The notes under the pieces are model-generated. The model was not told the origin of the DNA and did not search any database. It saw only the letters and a program-made list of their open reading frames with translations. From assembly GCF_014230355.1 (NCBI RefSeq), contig NZ_JACLAX010000021.1, positions 1-47,463 of the forward strand: 47,463 nucleotides of DNA, read 5' to 3'. Below, piece by piece: positions 13,759 through 22,504 of the stretch. Position numbers and translations under genes: made by a program. Within the stretch, counting starts at the first letter, position 1. Every line of letters begins with the position of its first letter. Origin of the DNA: Novosphingobium piscinae. GTDB taxonomy: Bacteria > Pseudomonadota > Alphaproteobacteria > Sphingomonadales > Sphingomonadaceae.

Positions 13759-15642
13759 TCAGCCCATCCGCTTGAGCAGCCAGGCGAAGTTGCCGCCGCC
13801 GCGGCTGACCAGGCCCTGCACCACGATCTGCTGGATCGCCACCGGGCGGGCATTGCCGTCGGCCCACAGCGATTCCTCGACCGCCACCTCGCCGCCGCCG
13901 ACGCGGAACTGCCAGTAGGAGCCATCGGGCAGGGCCAGCCCGACGCCCTGGCCATCGGGCGACTGGCCCACTTCGATCCCGGGACCGAGATGGAAGCGGA
14001 TCGCGAAGGCAACCTTGCCCTTGGCGCCCTTGCCACGGGTCGGCACCAGCAGGTCCTCGCCGCGCAGCTCGGTGCCGTCATCGCGCAGGATCAGGATGCG
14101 GCGGTGGACCAGGCCGTAGCGCGCGACATAGCCGTCATGGCTCGCCTCGATCCGGGTCGCCCCGCTGTTGCGCTCGCCCAGCAGGGTGCGCCGGTCGACC
14201 TCGACCTCGCCGACCCCGCTGCCGATCTTGCCGTTGATCAGCACGGCGGTGGAATTGGCGTCGTCGAGCACCAGGGTGGAATGGGCCGCCGTGGCGCGCA
14301 GCCCCTGCTCGAGCCGCGCCGGGATCAGTCCCCCGGCCGCGGCGGCGCCGCCGCAGTTGACCACGATGCGCTGGCCGGCATGGCTCAGCTCGAAGGCCAG
14401 GGTCGAGGCGCAGCCGGTCCGCGCGTGCCGCGCCATCGGCGGCGGAGCGGCATCGAACTGGAGGATCGTCTTCTGCGCCACCGCGCGCTGATAGCCCCAC
14501 TGGCGCACGTCGCGCAGCGGCCGGGTGCGCACCCCCGAGGCCTCGACCAGCCGCGCCACCTCATCGGCGGCCACGGCCCAGCCGCCCTGCCACGAGCCGA
14601 GCGAGCCGTCGCCATGGGTCAGCGCCAGCAGCGGCGGGACCAGCAGGCCCAGCGTGCCCTGCACCGCCTGCGGCGGATCGCCGCGCAGCGCGCGGTAGCA
14701 GGCCGACAGCCGCACCAGCAGCGCGATCGCCTCCATCTGCGCCAGCGGGCTGCGCGCCAGGGTGCCGCCATCGTCGCCGATCAGCTCGCCGAGGCAGCGG
14801 ATCAGCCCGGCCTCGGCATGGAGCCGGCGGCCCTTGCCGTCGGGCAGCAGCAGCCCGGTGGCGACCAGCGCGCACCAGCCGGCCAGCTGGGCGAGCAGAT
14901 CCTCGCCGCGTCCGACATTGCGGTCGAGCCAGCGGGCATGGCCATCGATCATCCCGAGCATGCGGGTGCGCAACCCGCCCGACAGGATCAGCGGGGCATG
15001 GACCAGCCACGACAGCAGCCGGGTGCCGGTGAGCGAGACCGTCCAGCTGCCGGCCTTGGCGGCCCGGGCCGGCGGTTCGGGGTTGGCTTCGAGCCAGGCG
15101 GCCAGGATCCGCTCGGCCAGCGGCGCCCCCTGGTCGCGGCTGCCGGCCGCCTCGAGATCGGCCAGCCAGGTGAAGCCGTGGACATAGCGCTCGAGGGGCG
15201 GGGCCATCCGCGCGACGCCGGCCAGCTCGGCCTGGGCGATCGGCAGCTTGACCCCGTGCAGCAGGAAGTGCCCGGCGCGCAGCGCGGTGCCGGCTACGCG
15301 GTCGCCCGGCAGGGGATTGGCCACCGTCGCCAGCAGGCGCCGCTTCGACGGCTTGCGGAAGGCCCCCATCAGGCTGCCGCGCAGCCCCAGCCCGTAGGCC
15401 AGACGGACCAGCCGCTCGCCGGGGGAGAGCGAAGGCGGCGAGAAATCGGCCAGGGCCAGCATGCGGCCGGGTTCGATCACCTCGCCGGCGGGGTCGGAGG
15501 ACAGATCGGAAGACAGATCGGAGGACAGGCCGGTCATCGCATGGGGCTCCGGCTGGTCGGCCGGCAGGGGCACGGCCGGGGCCTCGCCACCGCGCAAGCC
15601 GGCGCCTGTCGTGGCGGCGGGGCGGGCGGCGAGATCGACCAT
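13759..15642 (-). CDS. Heparinase II/III family protein
   Basis: 627 residues from ATG 15642, four bases after the rpe stop. The N-terminal two thirds form an alpha/alpha toroid typical of the family (RLAYGLGLRGSLMGAF near residue 83, then HGFTWLADLEAAG). The C-terminal third is the heparinase II/III beta-sandwich (ELSHAGQRIVVNCGG about residue 422; HSTLVLDDANS about residue 453; HDGYVARYGLVHRR about residue 502). No signal peptide is seen, and the natural substrate of this cytoplasmic group is unknown. The N-terminus carries SSDLSSDLSSD from a 12-base tandem repeat; a shorter start at the Met of MTGLSSD (15537) is possible. Confidence 0.85.
   Translation of the reverse strand: MVDLAARPAATTGAGLRGGEAPAVPLPADQPEPHAMTGLSSDLSSDLSSDPAGEVIEPGRMLALADFSPPSLSPGERLVRLAYGLGLRGSLMGAFRKPSKRRLLATVANPLPGDRVAGTALRAGHFLLHGVKLPIAQAELAGVARMAPPLERYVHGFTWLADLEAAGSRDQGAPLAERILAAWLEANPEPPARAAKAGSWTVSLTGTRLLSWLVHAPLILSGGLRTRMLGMIDGHARWLDRNVGRGEDLLAQLAGWCALVATGLLLPDGKGRRLHAEAGLIRCLGELIGDDGGTLARSPLAQMEAIALLVRLSACYRALRGDPPQAVQGTLGLLVPPLLALTHGDGSLGSWQGGWAVAADEVARLVEASGVRTRPLRDVRQWGYQRAVAQKTILQFDAAPPPMARHARTGCASTLAFELSHAGQRIVVNCGGAAAAGGLIPARLEQGLRATAAHSTLVLDDANSTAVLINGKIGSGVGEVEVDRRTLLGERNSGATRIEASHDGYVARYGLVHRRILILRDDGTELRGEDLLVPTRGKGAKGKVAFAIRFHLGPGIEVGQSPDGQGVGLALPDGSYWQFRVGGGEVAVEESLWADGNARPVAIQQIVVQGLVSRGGGNFAWLLKRMG
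15495..15530. repeat. Three-copy 12-bp tandem repeat inside the heparinase-family gene
   Basis: CGGAGGACAGAT, CGGAAGACAGAT and CGGAGGACAGG follow one another. They encode SSDLSSDLSSD in the poorly conserved N-terminal region, so copy number could vary without breaking the frame. Confidence 0.75.
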
Positions 15643-15646
15643 CGGT

Positions 15647-16309
15647 TCAGCCCAGTCCCTTGAGGGCGGCGATGTTCGCGGCATAGCGCTCCGGTCCGCC
15701 GCGGAAGGTCGCCGTGCCGGCCACCAGGACATCGGCCCCGGCGGCGACGCACTGCGGCGCGGTGACCGCATCGACCCCGCCATCGACCTCGAGCCGGATC
15801 GGCCGCCCGGTCTTGTCGATCATCTTGCGCACGGCCTCGATCTTGCGCAGCTGGCTGGTGATGAAGCTCTGCCCGCCGAAGCCGGGATTGACGCTCATCA
15901 CCAGCACCAGGTCGATCTCGTCGATCAGGTAATCGAGCATCTTGGCCGGTGTGGCCGGATTGAGCGAGATGCCCGCCTGCTTGCCGAGCGAGCGGATCAG
16001 CTGGACCGTGCGGTGGACGTGCGGGCCGGCCTCGGGGTGGACCGTGATGATGTCGGCGCCGGCGGCGGCGAAGGCCTCGACATAGGCGTCGACCGGGCTG
16101 ATCATCAGGTGGACGTCGAACGGCTTGGCGGTGTGCGGGCGCAGCGCCTTGACCACCATCGGGCCGATCGTGAGGTTGGGAACGAAGTGCCCGTCCATCA
16201 CGTCGACATGGATCCAGTCAGCCCCGGCCGCGTCGATCGCGCGAACTTCCTCGCCCAGCCGCGCGAAATCGGCCGAGAGCAGGGACGGAGAGATCAGCGG
16301 CACGGTCAT
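15647..16309 (-). CDS. rpe: Ribulose-phosphate 3-epimerase
   Basis: 220 residues of a complete TIM-barrel epimerase that interconverts ribulose-5-phosphate and xylulose-5-phosphate in the pentose phosphate pathway. Landmarks are [14 protein letters not shown] at the N-terminus, [17 protein letters not shown] (metal-binding His and Asp), [17 protein letters not shown] and the C-terminal EVDGGV with [13 protein letters not shown]. Length is normal. It is followed on the same strand by the heparinase-family gene, four bases away, so the two are probably cotranscribed. Confidence 0.97.
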   Translation of the reverse strand: MTVPLISPSLLSADFARLGEEVRAIDAAGADWIHVDVMDGHFVPNLTIGPMVVKALRPHTAKPFDVHLMISPVDAYVEAFAAAGADIITVHPEAGPHVHRTVQLIRSLGKQAGISLNPATPAKMLDYLIDEIDLVLVMSVNPGFGGQSFITSQLRKIEAVRKMIDKTGRPIRLEVDGGVDAVTAPQCVAAGADVLVAGTATFRGGPERYAANIAALKGLG

Positions 16310-16512
16310 GCGGGTAAGGTTCCTTACAATTCGGGGTTAGACAGCGGGGGCCGCGGCCACAACCGCGCGGCGCGGCGTTTTCCACACCGTTGGCGGCGGC
16401 GCGCGCCCCGACAGACCGGCGCCAAGCACTTGCCGGGGCTTGATTCATCGGGCAGTGGGGGCCACGGGCCGCGGCCAAGGGTGATGGGACGGACTCCCGC
16501 AGGAGCGATGGG

Positions 16513-17010
16513 ATGAAGATGGGTTCGCGACGCCGCATGTCGCTGCCACTCGCGGCAGGGCTGGCGTTGGCAGGTTCGCTGGCCTCGGGGCAGGCCCGGG
16601 CCGAGGCGGCTCCGGCGGGATGCACCGGCCCGGCCAGCGCCACCTGGATCGAGGTCGCGGTCGAGGGCGTCACCAGCGACAAGGGCCTGATCGCGATCAC
16701 GCTCTATGCCGACAATCCGCGCAAGTTCCTGGTCAAGCACGGTTCGCTCTATGTCGGCCGGGTCCCGGCGAAGGCCGGCACGACCACCGGCTGCCTGTTC
16801 ATCCCCGCCCCCGGGGTCTATGCCATCGCGATCTACCACGACGAGAACGCCAGCCAGACCTTCGACCGCACCGGCCTGGGCCTGCCCGACGAGGGCTACG
16901 GCTTCTCGAACAATCCCAGCACGCTGGCCGGGCTGCCGGCGTTCCGCTCGGTCCGCCTGGCGATTCCCCGCGCCGGCCTGCTGACCCGGATCCGCATCAA
17001 GTATCCCTGA
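16513..17010 (+). CDS. Exported DUF2141 domain protein
   Basis: 165 residues: a signal peptide (MKMGSRRRMSLPLAAGLALAG..., likely cleaved after QARA), then a DUF2141 domain with ITLYADNPRKFL (about residues 58-69) and the family core AIAIYHDENASQTFD (about residues 98-112). Domain function is unknown. The start follows AGGAG (16501-16505) at 7 bases; a three-codon ATG-GGA-TGA lies between and overlaps this ATG. The 203-base gap upstream, to the divergent rpe, should hold both promoters, but I see no convincing boxes. Confidence 0.85.
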   Translation: MKMGSRRRMSLPLAAGLALAGSLASGQARAEAAPAGCTGPASATWIEVAVEGVTSDKGLIAITLYADNPRKFLVKHGSLYVGRVPAKAGTTTGCLFIPAPGVYAIAIYHDENASQTFDRTGLGLPDEGYGFSNNPSTLAGLPAFRSVRLAIPRAGLLTRIRIKYP

Positions 17011-17047
17011 CCGGGCTGGTGCCGCCGCCACGCCAGCGGAAGCGAAG

Positions 17048-17794
17048 CTAGCCGTAGAGCGGGGCGAGCGCCGTGGGGGCCTGGGCCTCGGCCAGGGCAT
17101 GGGCGCGCGGATCGTCGACGTCGATCCACCAGGCCGTGCCGAGATCGAGCGTGGCGGCGCGGCCCCGGTCCGCCAGGCGCTGCATCCCGTCCGACAGGCT
17201 GCCGGCGGCCCCGGCGGCAATGGCTTCGGCGATCGCCTCGGGCAGCTCGGGGGTGGCGAGAAAGGCCCCGCAGTCGACCGCATCGTAGGGTGCGATGGTC
17301 TTGCCGATCGCCGCGATCCGCCCGGCGGCGCCCAACCGCACCCAGGTGGCATCGTCGGGATCGACCAGCGGGCTGTCGGTGCGGTGGTCGATCGCCAGGG
17401 TCACCCCGCGGTCGGGCGCGCCGACCCGGACGAGGCGATGCAGGATCTCGGCCGCGAACAGGTGGTCGGCCATCATCAGCAGGAAGTCGCGCCCGCCGGC
17501 GCGGGCGACGCGGGCGGCGCCGGCCATCACCGAGAAACCGTTGGGCCGCGACCAGTCGGCGACCCGCTCGGTCAGGACCTCGATGCCGCTGCGGCGCGAC
17601 AGATCGGCCAGGAAGGCCTCGACCCGTGCCGCCTCGTGCCCGGTCACCACGGTGACCCGGGCGGCGCCGGCGGCATGGGCCTGGCGCACCCCCAGTTCGA
17701 TCAGGGGCACGCCCGCCACCGGGGTGAGCGGCTTGGAATCGGACAGGTCGCGCAGCCGGCTGCCATAGCCGGCGGCGATGATCACCGCGTCCAT
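17048..17794 (-). CDS. Sugar/inositol-phosphate nucleotidyltransferase (NTP transferase)
   Basis: 248 residues from ATG 17794. The N-terminal nucleotide-binding loop is VIIAAGYGSRLRDLSDSKPL (residues 4-23), followed by GVPLIELGVRQAHAAGA, typical of MobA-like or IPCT-type cytidylyltransferases. The metal-binding aspartate is in LLMMADHLF (about residue 106). It lies 22 bases after inositol-3-phosphate synthase on the same strand, opposite a CDP-alcohol phosphotransferase. That context suggests inositol-phosphate cytidylyltransferase making CDP-inositol; this is inference. In thermophiles such an enzyme is fused to or paired with the phosphotransferase for di-myo-inositol-phosphate. Confidence 0.8.
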   Translation of the reverse strand: MDAVIIAAGYGSRLRDLSDSKPLTPVAGVPLIELGVRQAHAAGAARVTVVTGHEAARVEAFLADLSRRSGIEVLTERVADWSRPNGFSVMAGAARVARAGGRDFLLMMADHLFAAEILHRLVRVGAPDRGVTLAIDHRTDSPLVDPDDATWVRLGAAGRIAAIGKTIAPYDAVDCGAFLATPELPEAIAEAIAAGAAGSLSDGMQRLADRGRAATLDLGTAWWIDVDDPRAHALAEAQAPTALAPLYG

Positions 17795-17816
17795 GCCGCG
17801 CCCCGGGCGGTGTCGC

Positions 17817-18917
17817 TTATTCGGCCGCGATCGCCGTGGCCGAGATGTACTCCTCGACCATGTGGGCGGCGGTGTCGTCGCTGAACTGCTGCGGCGGATG
17901 CTTGCAGAAGTAGGCCGACGGACCGACCAGGGCGCCACCCTCGCCGCGCTCGAGCGCGACCTTGCAGCAGCGAATCGCGTCCATCACGCAGGCCGCCGAG
18001 TTCGGGCTGTCCTCGACCGAGAGGCGCAGCTCGAGGTTCATCGGCACGTTGCCCCACTGCGCGCCTTCCAGGCGCAGGAAGCACAGCTTGTTGTCCTTCT
18101 GCCACGGCACATAGTCCGACGGACCGACGTGGATGTTCTCGTCCTCGAGCCGCTGGGCGAGCATGGCCTGCACCGCCTCGGTCTTCGATTCCTTCTTGCT
18201 GCCCAGCCGCTGGCGATCGAGCATGTTCATGAAGTCGGTGTTGCCGCCGGTGTTGAGCTGGTAGGTCCGCTCGACCGTGACGCCGCGGGCGGCGAACAGG
18301 CTGGACAGCACGCGGTGCACGATCGTCGCGCCGACCTGCGCCTTGATGTCGTCACCAACGATCGGGATGCGCTTCTCGCGGAACTTGGCTTCCCACTCGG
18401 GACGGCTGGCGATGAACACCGGCATGCAGTTGACCACGGCCACGCCCGCTTCCAGCGCGCATTCCATGTAGAACTCGGTCGCGGTCTCGCTGCCCACCGG
18501 CAGGAAGTTGACCAGCACCTCGGCCCCGCTGTCCTTGATCGCGGCGACGATCGATTCCTTGGTGGCCTCGGCCTCGTCGGCGAGGATGAAGCCCTTGTCG
18601 CCCATGCCGGTCATGTGATCGGCCACGCCGTCGAGGATCTTGCCCATGATCACCTTGGCGCCGGTGGCCGGCACCTCGGGGTGGAACACGGCGGTGCAGT
18701 TGGGCGCGGCGAAGATCGCCTCGGCAATGTCCTTGCCCACCTTGCGCTTGTCGACATCGATGCCGAGCACGAAATCGACGTCGCCAGCTCCGTAACCGCC
18801 AATCACGTCATGGATCAGACCCTGCGAGGAGTTGTTCTGCCGGTAATAGGCCACGCCCTGCACCAGCGAACTCGCACAGTTGCCAACACCGATCACGGCA
18901 ACCTTGATTGACTTCAT
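17817..18917 (-). CDS. Inositol-3-phosphate synthase (myo-inositol-1-phosphate synthase)
   Basis: 366 residues of the NAD-dependent enzyme that turns glucose-6-phosphate into inositol-3-phosphate. Landmarks are the N-terminal dinucleotide loop VIGVGNCASSLVQG, VNFLPVGSE (about residue 138), DDIKAQVGATI (about residue 188), QLNTGGNTDFMNM (about residue 221) and NAACVMDAIR near the C-terminus. It is the compact prokaryotic type (mycobacterial/archaeal, about 360 residues). AAGGGG upstream of the ATG at 18917 acts as ribosome-binding site. It probably forms one transcript with the nucleotidyltransferase. Confidence 0.96.
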   Translation of the reverse strand: MKSIKVAVIGVGNCASSLVQGVAYYRQNNSSQGLIHDVIGGYGAGDVDFVLGIDVDKRKVGKDIAEAIFAAPNCTAVFHPEVPATGAKVIMGKILDGVADHMTGMGDKGFILADEAEATKESIVAAIKDSGAEVLVNFLPVGSETATEFYMECALEAGVAVVNCMPVFIASRPEWEAKFREKRIPIVGDDIKAQVGATIVHRVLSSLFAARGVTVERTYQLNTGGNTDFMNMLDRQRLGSKKESKTEAVQAMLAQRLEDENIHVGPSDYVPWQKDNKLCFLRLEGAQWGNVPMNLELRLSVEDSPNSAACVMDAIRCCKVALERGEGGALVGPSAYFCKHPPQQFSDDTAAHMVEEYISATAIAAE

Positions 18918-19045
18918 TAACTAGAACCCCTTCAGGCGGACGATCTGGAGTACCCAAACGGCTCCGGCGCCCTGGTTAAGACTTCGCGCCGGGACCGGGC
19001 CCGGCCCTCTCCGGCCGGCAACCCCCTCCCCGTCGCGCGGGACAC

Positions 19046-19063
19046 GTCCGGGTCCAGCCGGAC
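19046..19063. promoter_or_regulatory. Hairpin-forming inverted repeat in the divergent inositol intergenic region
   Basis: GTCCGG-GTCCAG-CCGGAC is a perfect 6-bp inverted repeat with a 6-base spacer. It lies in the 362-base gap between inositol-3-phosphate synthase and the CDP-alcohol phosphotransferase. It could be an operator shared by both transcripts. No tRNA or reading frame of note is seen in the gap. Confidence 0.3.
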
Positions 19064-19175
19064 CTGTGACGCCACACATTGATGACCGTCGCGCTGGCGC
19101 TGCTGGCACCGGCCGTTGCAGCCCGCGTCCACGCCGGTACGGCACACTGGTGCACCCGATGCGCGGCGACTATAG

Positions 19176-19205
19176 TTGGCTTGGCGCCCCCCGCAAGCCT
19201 ATATG
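19176..19205 (+). promoter_or_regulatory. Candidate promoter of the CDP-alcohol phosphotransferase gene
   Basis: TTGGCT (19176-19181) and TATATG (19200-19205) with an 18-base spacer, about 75 bases before the proposed ATG. It is one of the few AT-rich spots in the gap. Confidence 0.35.
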
Positions 19206-19279
19206 ACGGTTGGGTTGCAGTAAGACGGTATCACGACGGTCACAGGACAGCCCGCAGCGGCGCCTGCGGACAGGGGAGC

Positions 19280-20221
19280 ATGGGCTTGAGTCACCAGGAA
19301 GCAACGGTTGCCGTAGCGGCAGGACGGCCGCAGCGGCCCCAGCGCCCGCGCGAATTGCAGGATCCGCTCAACCATTACCTCTACCACCCGCTGGCCTGGC
19401 AGCTGGCCCGCCTGCTCGCGCCGACTCCGCTCACGCCCAACATGGTCTCGGTGGTCGGCGGGTCCTGCGTGGTCGCGGCCGCCTGCGCCTATGCCGGCCC
19501 GGCGTTCGGGCTGCTGTCCTGGCCGCTCTCGGCCCTGCTCGGCATGGCACTGCACATGACCTGGCACGTGGTTGACGGCGCCGACGGCGATCTGGCCCGG
19601 CTGACCGGCCGCTCGAGCCCGATCGGCGAGATGGTCGACGGGCTGTGCGACTATTGCAGCCATATCGTGCTCTATCTGGTGCTCGGCTGGCTGCTCGCCG
19701 GAATGGCCGCACCTGGCGAACGGTGGATCGCCTGGGCCTGGATGTGGGCCGCCGGGCTCAGCCACGTCGTCCAGGCGAACCATGTCGAGGTCCAGCGCCG
19801 CCAGTACCAGTGGTGGGTCTATGGCACGCCGTGGATCCGCAACAGCCATGCCGCCGATTCCGCCACCGGGCGCAGCCTGTTCGGCGGGCTGGTCTCGGCC
19901 TACCTCGCCCTTGCCACCGGACTGACCCCCCATGCGCTGCGGATCGACGCGGCCGTGGCGGCGGGGCAGGACGATCCGGCCCGGCGCGAGGCGATCCGCG
20001 GCGCGGTGCGCGCCGAGGCCCCGCCGCTGCTGCTGCTGTGCAAGATCCTTGGCCCCAACCCGCGCGCGATCGTGCTGGGGCTGGCGATGCTGGCAGGCAG
20101 CCCGCTCTGGTATTTCCTGTACCAGTCGCTGGTGCTCAACGTGCTGCTGGTGGTCTCGGTGATCGCGCACAACCGCGCGGCGCAGCGAATCGCGGCGCGG
20201 ATCGGCCTGCCCCAGGCCTGA
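19280..20221 (+). CDS. CDP-alcohol phosphatidyltransferase family enzyme
   Basis: 313 residues with the complete CDP-alcohol phosphotransferase signature D99-x2-D102-G103-x2-A106-R107-x8-G116-x3-D120-x3-D124, plus at least five hydrophobic helices. It is therefore an inner-membrane enzyme that moves a phospho-alcohol from a CDP-activated donor. Opposite lie inositol-3-phosphate synthase and a nucleotidyltransferase, so CDP-inositol or inositol-phosphate is the likely partner, and the product an inositol phospholipid or di-inositol-phosphate. The frame is open further upstream, but homologous-looking sequence begins near QDPLNHYLYHPLA (residues 27-39). GGGGAG is very close to the ATG, so TTG at 19286 is an alternative start. 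Confidence 0.88.
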   Translation: MGLSHQEATVAVAAGRPQRPQRPRELQDPLNHYLYHPLAWQLARLLAPTPLTPNMVSVVGGSCVVAAACAYAGPAFGLLSWPLSALLGMALHMTWHVVDGADGDLARLTGRSSPIGEMVDGLCDYCSHIVLYLVLGWLLAGMAAPGERWIAWAWMWAAGLSHVVQANHVEVQRRQYQWWVYGTPWIRNSHAADSATGRSLFGGLVSAYLALATGLTPHALRIDAAVAAGQDDPARREAIRGAVRAEAPPLLLLCKILGPNPRAIVLGLAMLAGSPLWYFLYQSLVLNVLLVVSVIAHNRAAQRIAARIGLPQA

Positions 20222-20288
20222 GCCCGGTCAGCGCACCCCGCCCCCGCGGCGCTCTCGACAGCGGGGCGCGGCGGGGTAAGATGCGGCC

Positions 20289-21500
20289 ATGCTACACGCC
20301 GATCTGCTTGCCGCAGCCCGGGGCCTGGCCCCCGACATTGTCGCCCTGCGCCGCGCGATCCATGCCGAACCCGAGCTGGGGCTGCACACCCCGCGGACCC
20401 GCGACAAGGTGCGCGCAGCCCTCGCGGGGCTGCCGCTCGACTGGCGCGAGGGCCCTTCCACCACCGGGCTGGTCGCCACGCTCAGGGGCAGCGCCGCGCC
20501 GGGGGCGGCGGGTGCCCGGCGGGTCCTGCTGCGCGGCGACATGGATGCCCTGCCGATGCCGGAGGAGACCGGCCTGGCCTTCGCCTCGACCGTGCCGGGC
20601 ACGATGCACGCCTGCGGCCACGATGCCCACACCGCGATGCTGGTCGGCGCCGCGCGGCTGCTCTGCGCACGCCAGGCCGAGCTGGCCGGCGAGGTCCAGT
20701 TCATGTTCCAGCCGGGCGAGGAAGGCCATCACGGCGCGCGCTTCATGCTCGACGACGGCCTGATCGATCCGCTGCCCGACGCCGCCTTCGCACTGCACGT
20801 CATGCCCAATGCCCCGCACGGTCTGGTCGGCGGCCGCGCCGGGCCGCTGCTGGCCGGCGCCGACCAGATCGACATCGTGGTCGAAGGCCGCGGCGGCCAT
20901 GCCTCGCTCCCGCACGAGACGCTCGATCCGATGCCGGTCGCCTGCGAGATCGTCATGGCGCTGCAGGCCATGGTCACACGCAAGTTCAGCGTGCACGATC
21001 CGGTGGTCCTGACCATCGCCCGGATCGAGGGGGGCAGCACGCACAACGTGATTGCCGATCGCGTCGCAATGCGCGGCACCATGCGCACCCTCTCCCCCGC
21101 CAACCGCGCGCGAATCCGCGAGAGCCTGGCCATGGTGGCCGAAGGCATCGCCGCCGCGCATGGGCTGACCGCCCGGGTGACCGTGACCGAGGGCTTCCCG
21201 GTGACCGTCTGCGATCCCCGCGCGGTCGACTTCGGCGAGCGGATCACCCGCGACCTGCTCGGTGCCGGCGCCTTCCAGCGGCTGGCCGATCCGATCATGG
21301 GCGCCGAGGACTTCGCCTACCTGCTGGAAAAGGTCCCCGGGGCGATGTTCTTTCTTGGCATGGCCCATGCCGACGACGACTGGCGCCAGTGCTGCGGAAT
21401 CCATTCGACCCGCATGGTGCTGGACGAGACCGTGCTGCCCCACGGCGCCGCGCTGCTGGCCACGCTGGGCGCGCGGTTCCTGGCGGAAGGGTTCGGCTGA
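20289..21500 (+). CDS. M20-family metallo-amidohydrolase (hippurate hydrolase/aminoacylase type)
   Basis: 403 residues of an M20D peptidase-fold amidohydrolase: RRAIHAEPELGLHT (residues 19-32), LLRGDMDALPMPEETGL (metal-site Asp), the metal-binding GTMHACGHDAHTAML, FQPGEEGHHGA with the catalytic Glu pair, a dimerisation domain with GRGGHAS, and the C-terminal GAEDFAYLLEKVPG. Members cleave N-acyl amino acids or similar amides. The gene starts 67 bases after the CDP-alcohol gene. The substrate is not determinable, and there is no signal peptide. Confidence 0.93.
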   Translation: MLHADLLAAARGLAPDIVALRRAIHAEPELGLHTPRTRDKVRAALAGLPLDWREGPSTTGLVATLRGSAAPGAAGARRVLLRGDMDALPMPEETGLAFASTVPGTMHACGHDAHTAMLVGAARLLCARQAELAGEVQFMFQPGEEGHHGARFMLDDGLIDPLPDAAFALHVMPNAPHGLVGGRAGPLLAGADQIDIVVEGRGGHASLPHETLDPMPVACEIVMALQAMVTRKFSVHDPVVLTIARIEGGSTHNVIADRVAMRGTMRTLSPANRARIRESLAMVAEGIAAAHGLTARVTVTEGFPVTVCDPRAVDFGERITRDLLGAGAFQRLADPIMGAEDFAYLLEKVPGAMFFLGMAHADDDWRQCCGIHSTRMVLDETVLPHGAALLATLGARFLAEGFG

Positions 21501-21528
21501 GGCGCCCGGCGCGATCCGGCAACAGCGG

Positions 21529-21555
21529 CCAGACCAGATCAGACCAGACCAGACC
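21529..21555. repeat. Short CCAGA-type tandem repeat in a convergent gap
   Basis: CAGACCAGATCAGACCAGAC continues with one more CAGAC unit: a 5-base CAGAC motif repeated about five times with one interruption. It lies between the M20 stop and the convergent ferredoxin gene. Confidence 0.6.
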
Positions 21556-21559
21556 GGGG

Positions 21560-21982
21560 TCAGCCGCCGGCCGCATCCTCCGGGCGCAACCGGAACTCGT
21601 CCACCGGCGTGCCTCCGATCAGGTGTTCCTGGAGGATCCGTTCGAGCACCGGCTCGGTACAGGAGTGATACCAGACCCCGTCGGGCCAGACCACGGCGAC
21701 CGGGCCGGCAGCGCAGATCCGCAGGCAGTCGGCCTTGGTCCGCGCCACTCCGCCCGGACCGTCAAGCCCGAGCTGCCTGACCCGCTTCTTCAGGTACTTC
21801 CACGCGGAGCTGCCCACCTCGGGCGTGCAGCATTCCCCCTTCTGGGGTTCGGCGCAGAGAAAGATCTGGCGCTGCGGGCCGTCACCCACGGTCTTGGCAA
21901 GCGCTGCACGCGCCTGGGCCAGTGCGGACGCGCCCCCGGCGTCCTCACGCCCGTCCTCACGCGCAGCCTCGCGGTCGGTCAA
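21560..21982 (-). CDS. Thioredoxin-fold [2Fe-2S] ferredoxin
   Basis: 140 residues. After a charged N-terminal extension of about 35 residues comes a thioredoxin-like 2Fe-2S domain. Its ligand cysteines are in [12 protein letters not shown] (one early Cys plus a CC pair) and in [15 protein letters not shown]. The conserved [18 protein letters not shown] helix follows. Such ferredoxins occur alone or as NuoE-like domains; redox partners are unknown. It is six bases downstream of popZ, at the end of a minus-strand group. Confidence 0.87.
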   Translation of the reverse strand: MTDREAAREDGREDAGGASALAQARAALAKTVGDGPQRQIFLCAEPQKGECCTPEVGSSAWKYLKKRVRQLGLDGPGGVARTKADCLRICAAGPVAVVWPDGVWYHSCTEPVLERILQEHLIGGTPVDEFRLRPEDAAGG

Positions 21983-21988
21983 ACCGGT

Positions 21989-22438
21989 TCAGCCCTTCTT
22001 GCCGACGATCCGCGCGATCTCGGCCGCGACCATGCGCTCGACCAGCGGCGGCAGGTTCTTGTCGAGCCAGTCGGCCAGCAGCGGGCGCAGCATCTCGCGC
22101 ACGAGGCCCTCGAGCGAGGTTTCCCCGGCCCGGACGATCTGCGGCGCGGCGCCCGGCGCCGCCATGGTGGCCAGCGCAGCCAGCGAATCGCGCATCGCAT
22201 CGACCGCGGCATCGGCCAGCAGCGGGCCGTCCTCGGCCGCATCGGTCGGCGCGGCCACCTCGGGATCGAGCGCCGCGGCCTCGGTCAGATCAAGCACCTC
22301 GTCCTCGGCGGGATCGCGCACCGGACGAAGCTGGTGCACGCGGCGTTCCTCGACGGCGGGAGTGCGGCTGTCCCGGGCGATCACCTTCTTGATCGAATCG
22401 AGGATCTCCTCGACCGATGGTTCGCCTGCCTGCCGCAT
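21989..22438 (-). CDS. popZ: PopZ / DUF2497 polar organising protein
   Basis: 149 residues from ATG 22438, with three-part PopZ architecture: an N-terminal helix EPSVEEILDSIKKVIARD (client-binding motif), a long acidic Ala/Asp/Pro/Glu-rich disordered middle (about residues 35-95), and a C-terminal oligomerisation helix set (LVREMLRPLLADWLDKNLP). In Caulobacter PopZ forms a polar hub for ParB, ClpXP adaptors and cell-cycle kinases. DivK is encoded 12 kb away in this window. A second ATG at 22462 gives a longer N-terminus but does not fit the family. Confidence 0.9.
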   Translation of the reverse strand: MRQAGEPSVEEILDSIKKVIARDSRTPAVEERRVHQLRPVRDPAEDEVLDLTEAAALDPEVAAPTDAAEDGPLLADAAVDAMRDSLAALATMAAPGAAPQIVRAGETSLEGLVREMLRPLLADWLDKNLPPLVERMVAAEIARIVGKKG

Positions 22439-22504
22439 TGTCGATACCCCCCCGATTCGCAATTCATGCCGCGTCCCGAATCGCGACAGTTTTGGCTTAC
22501 ACGC

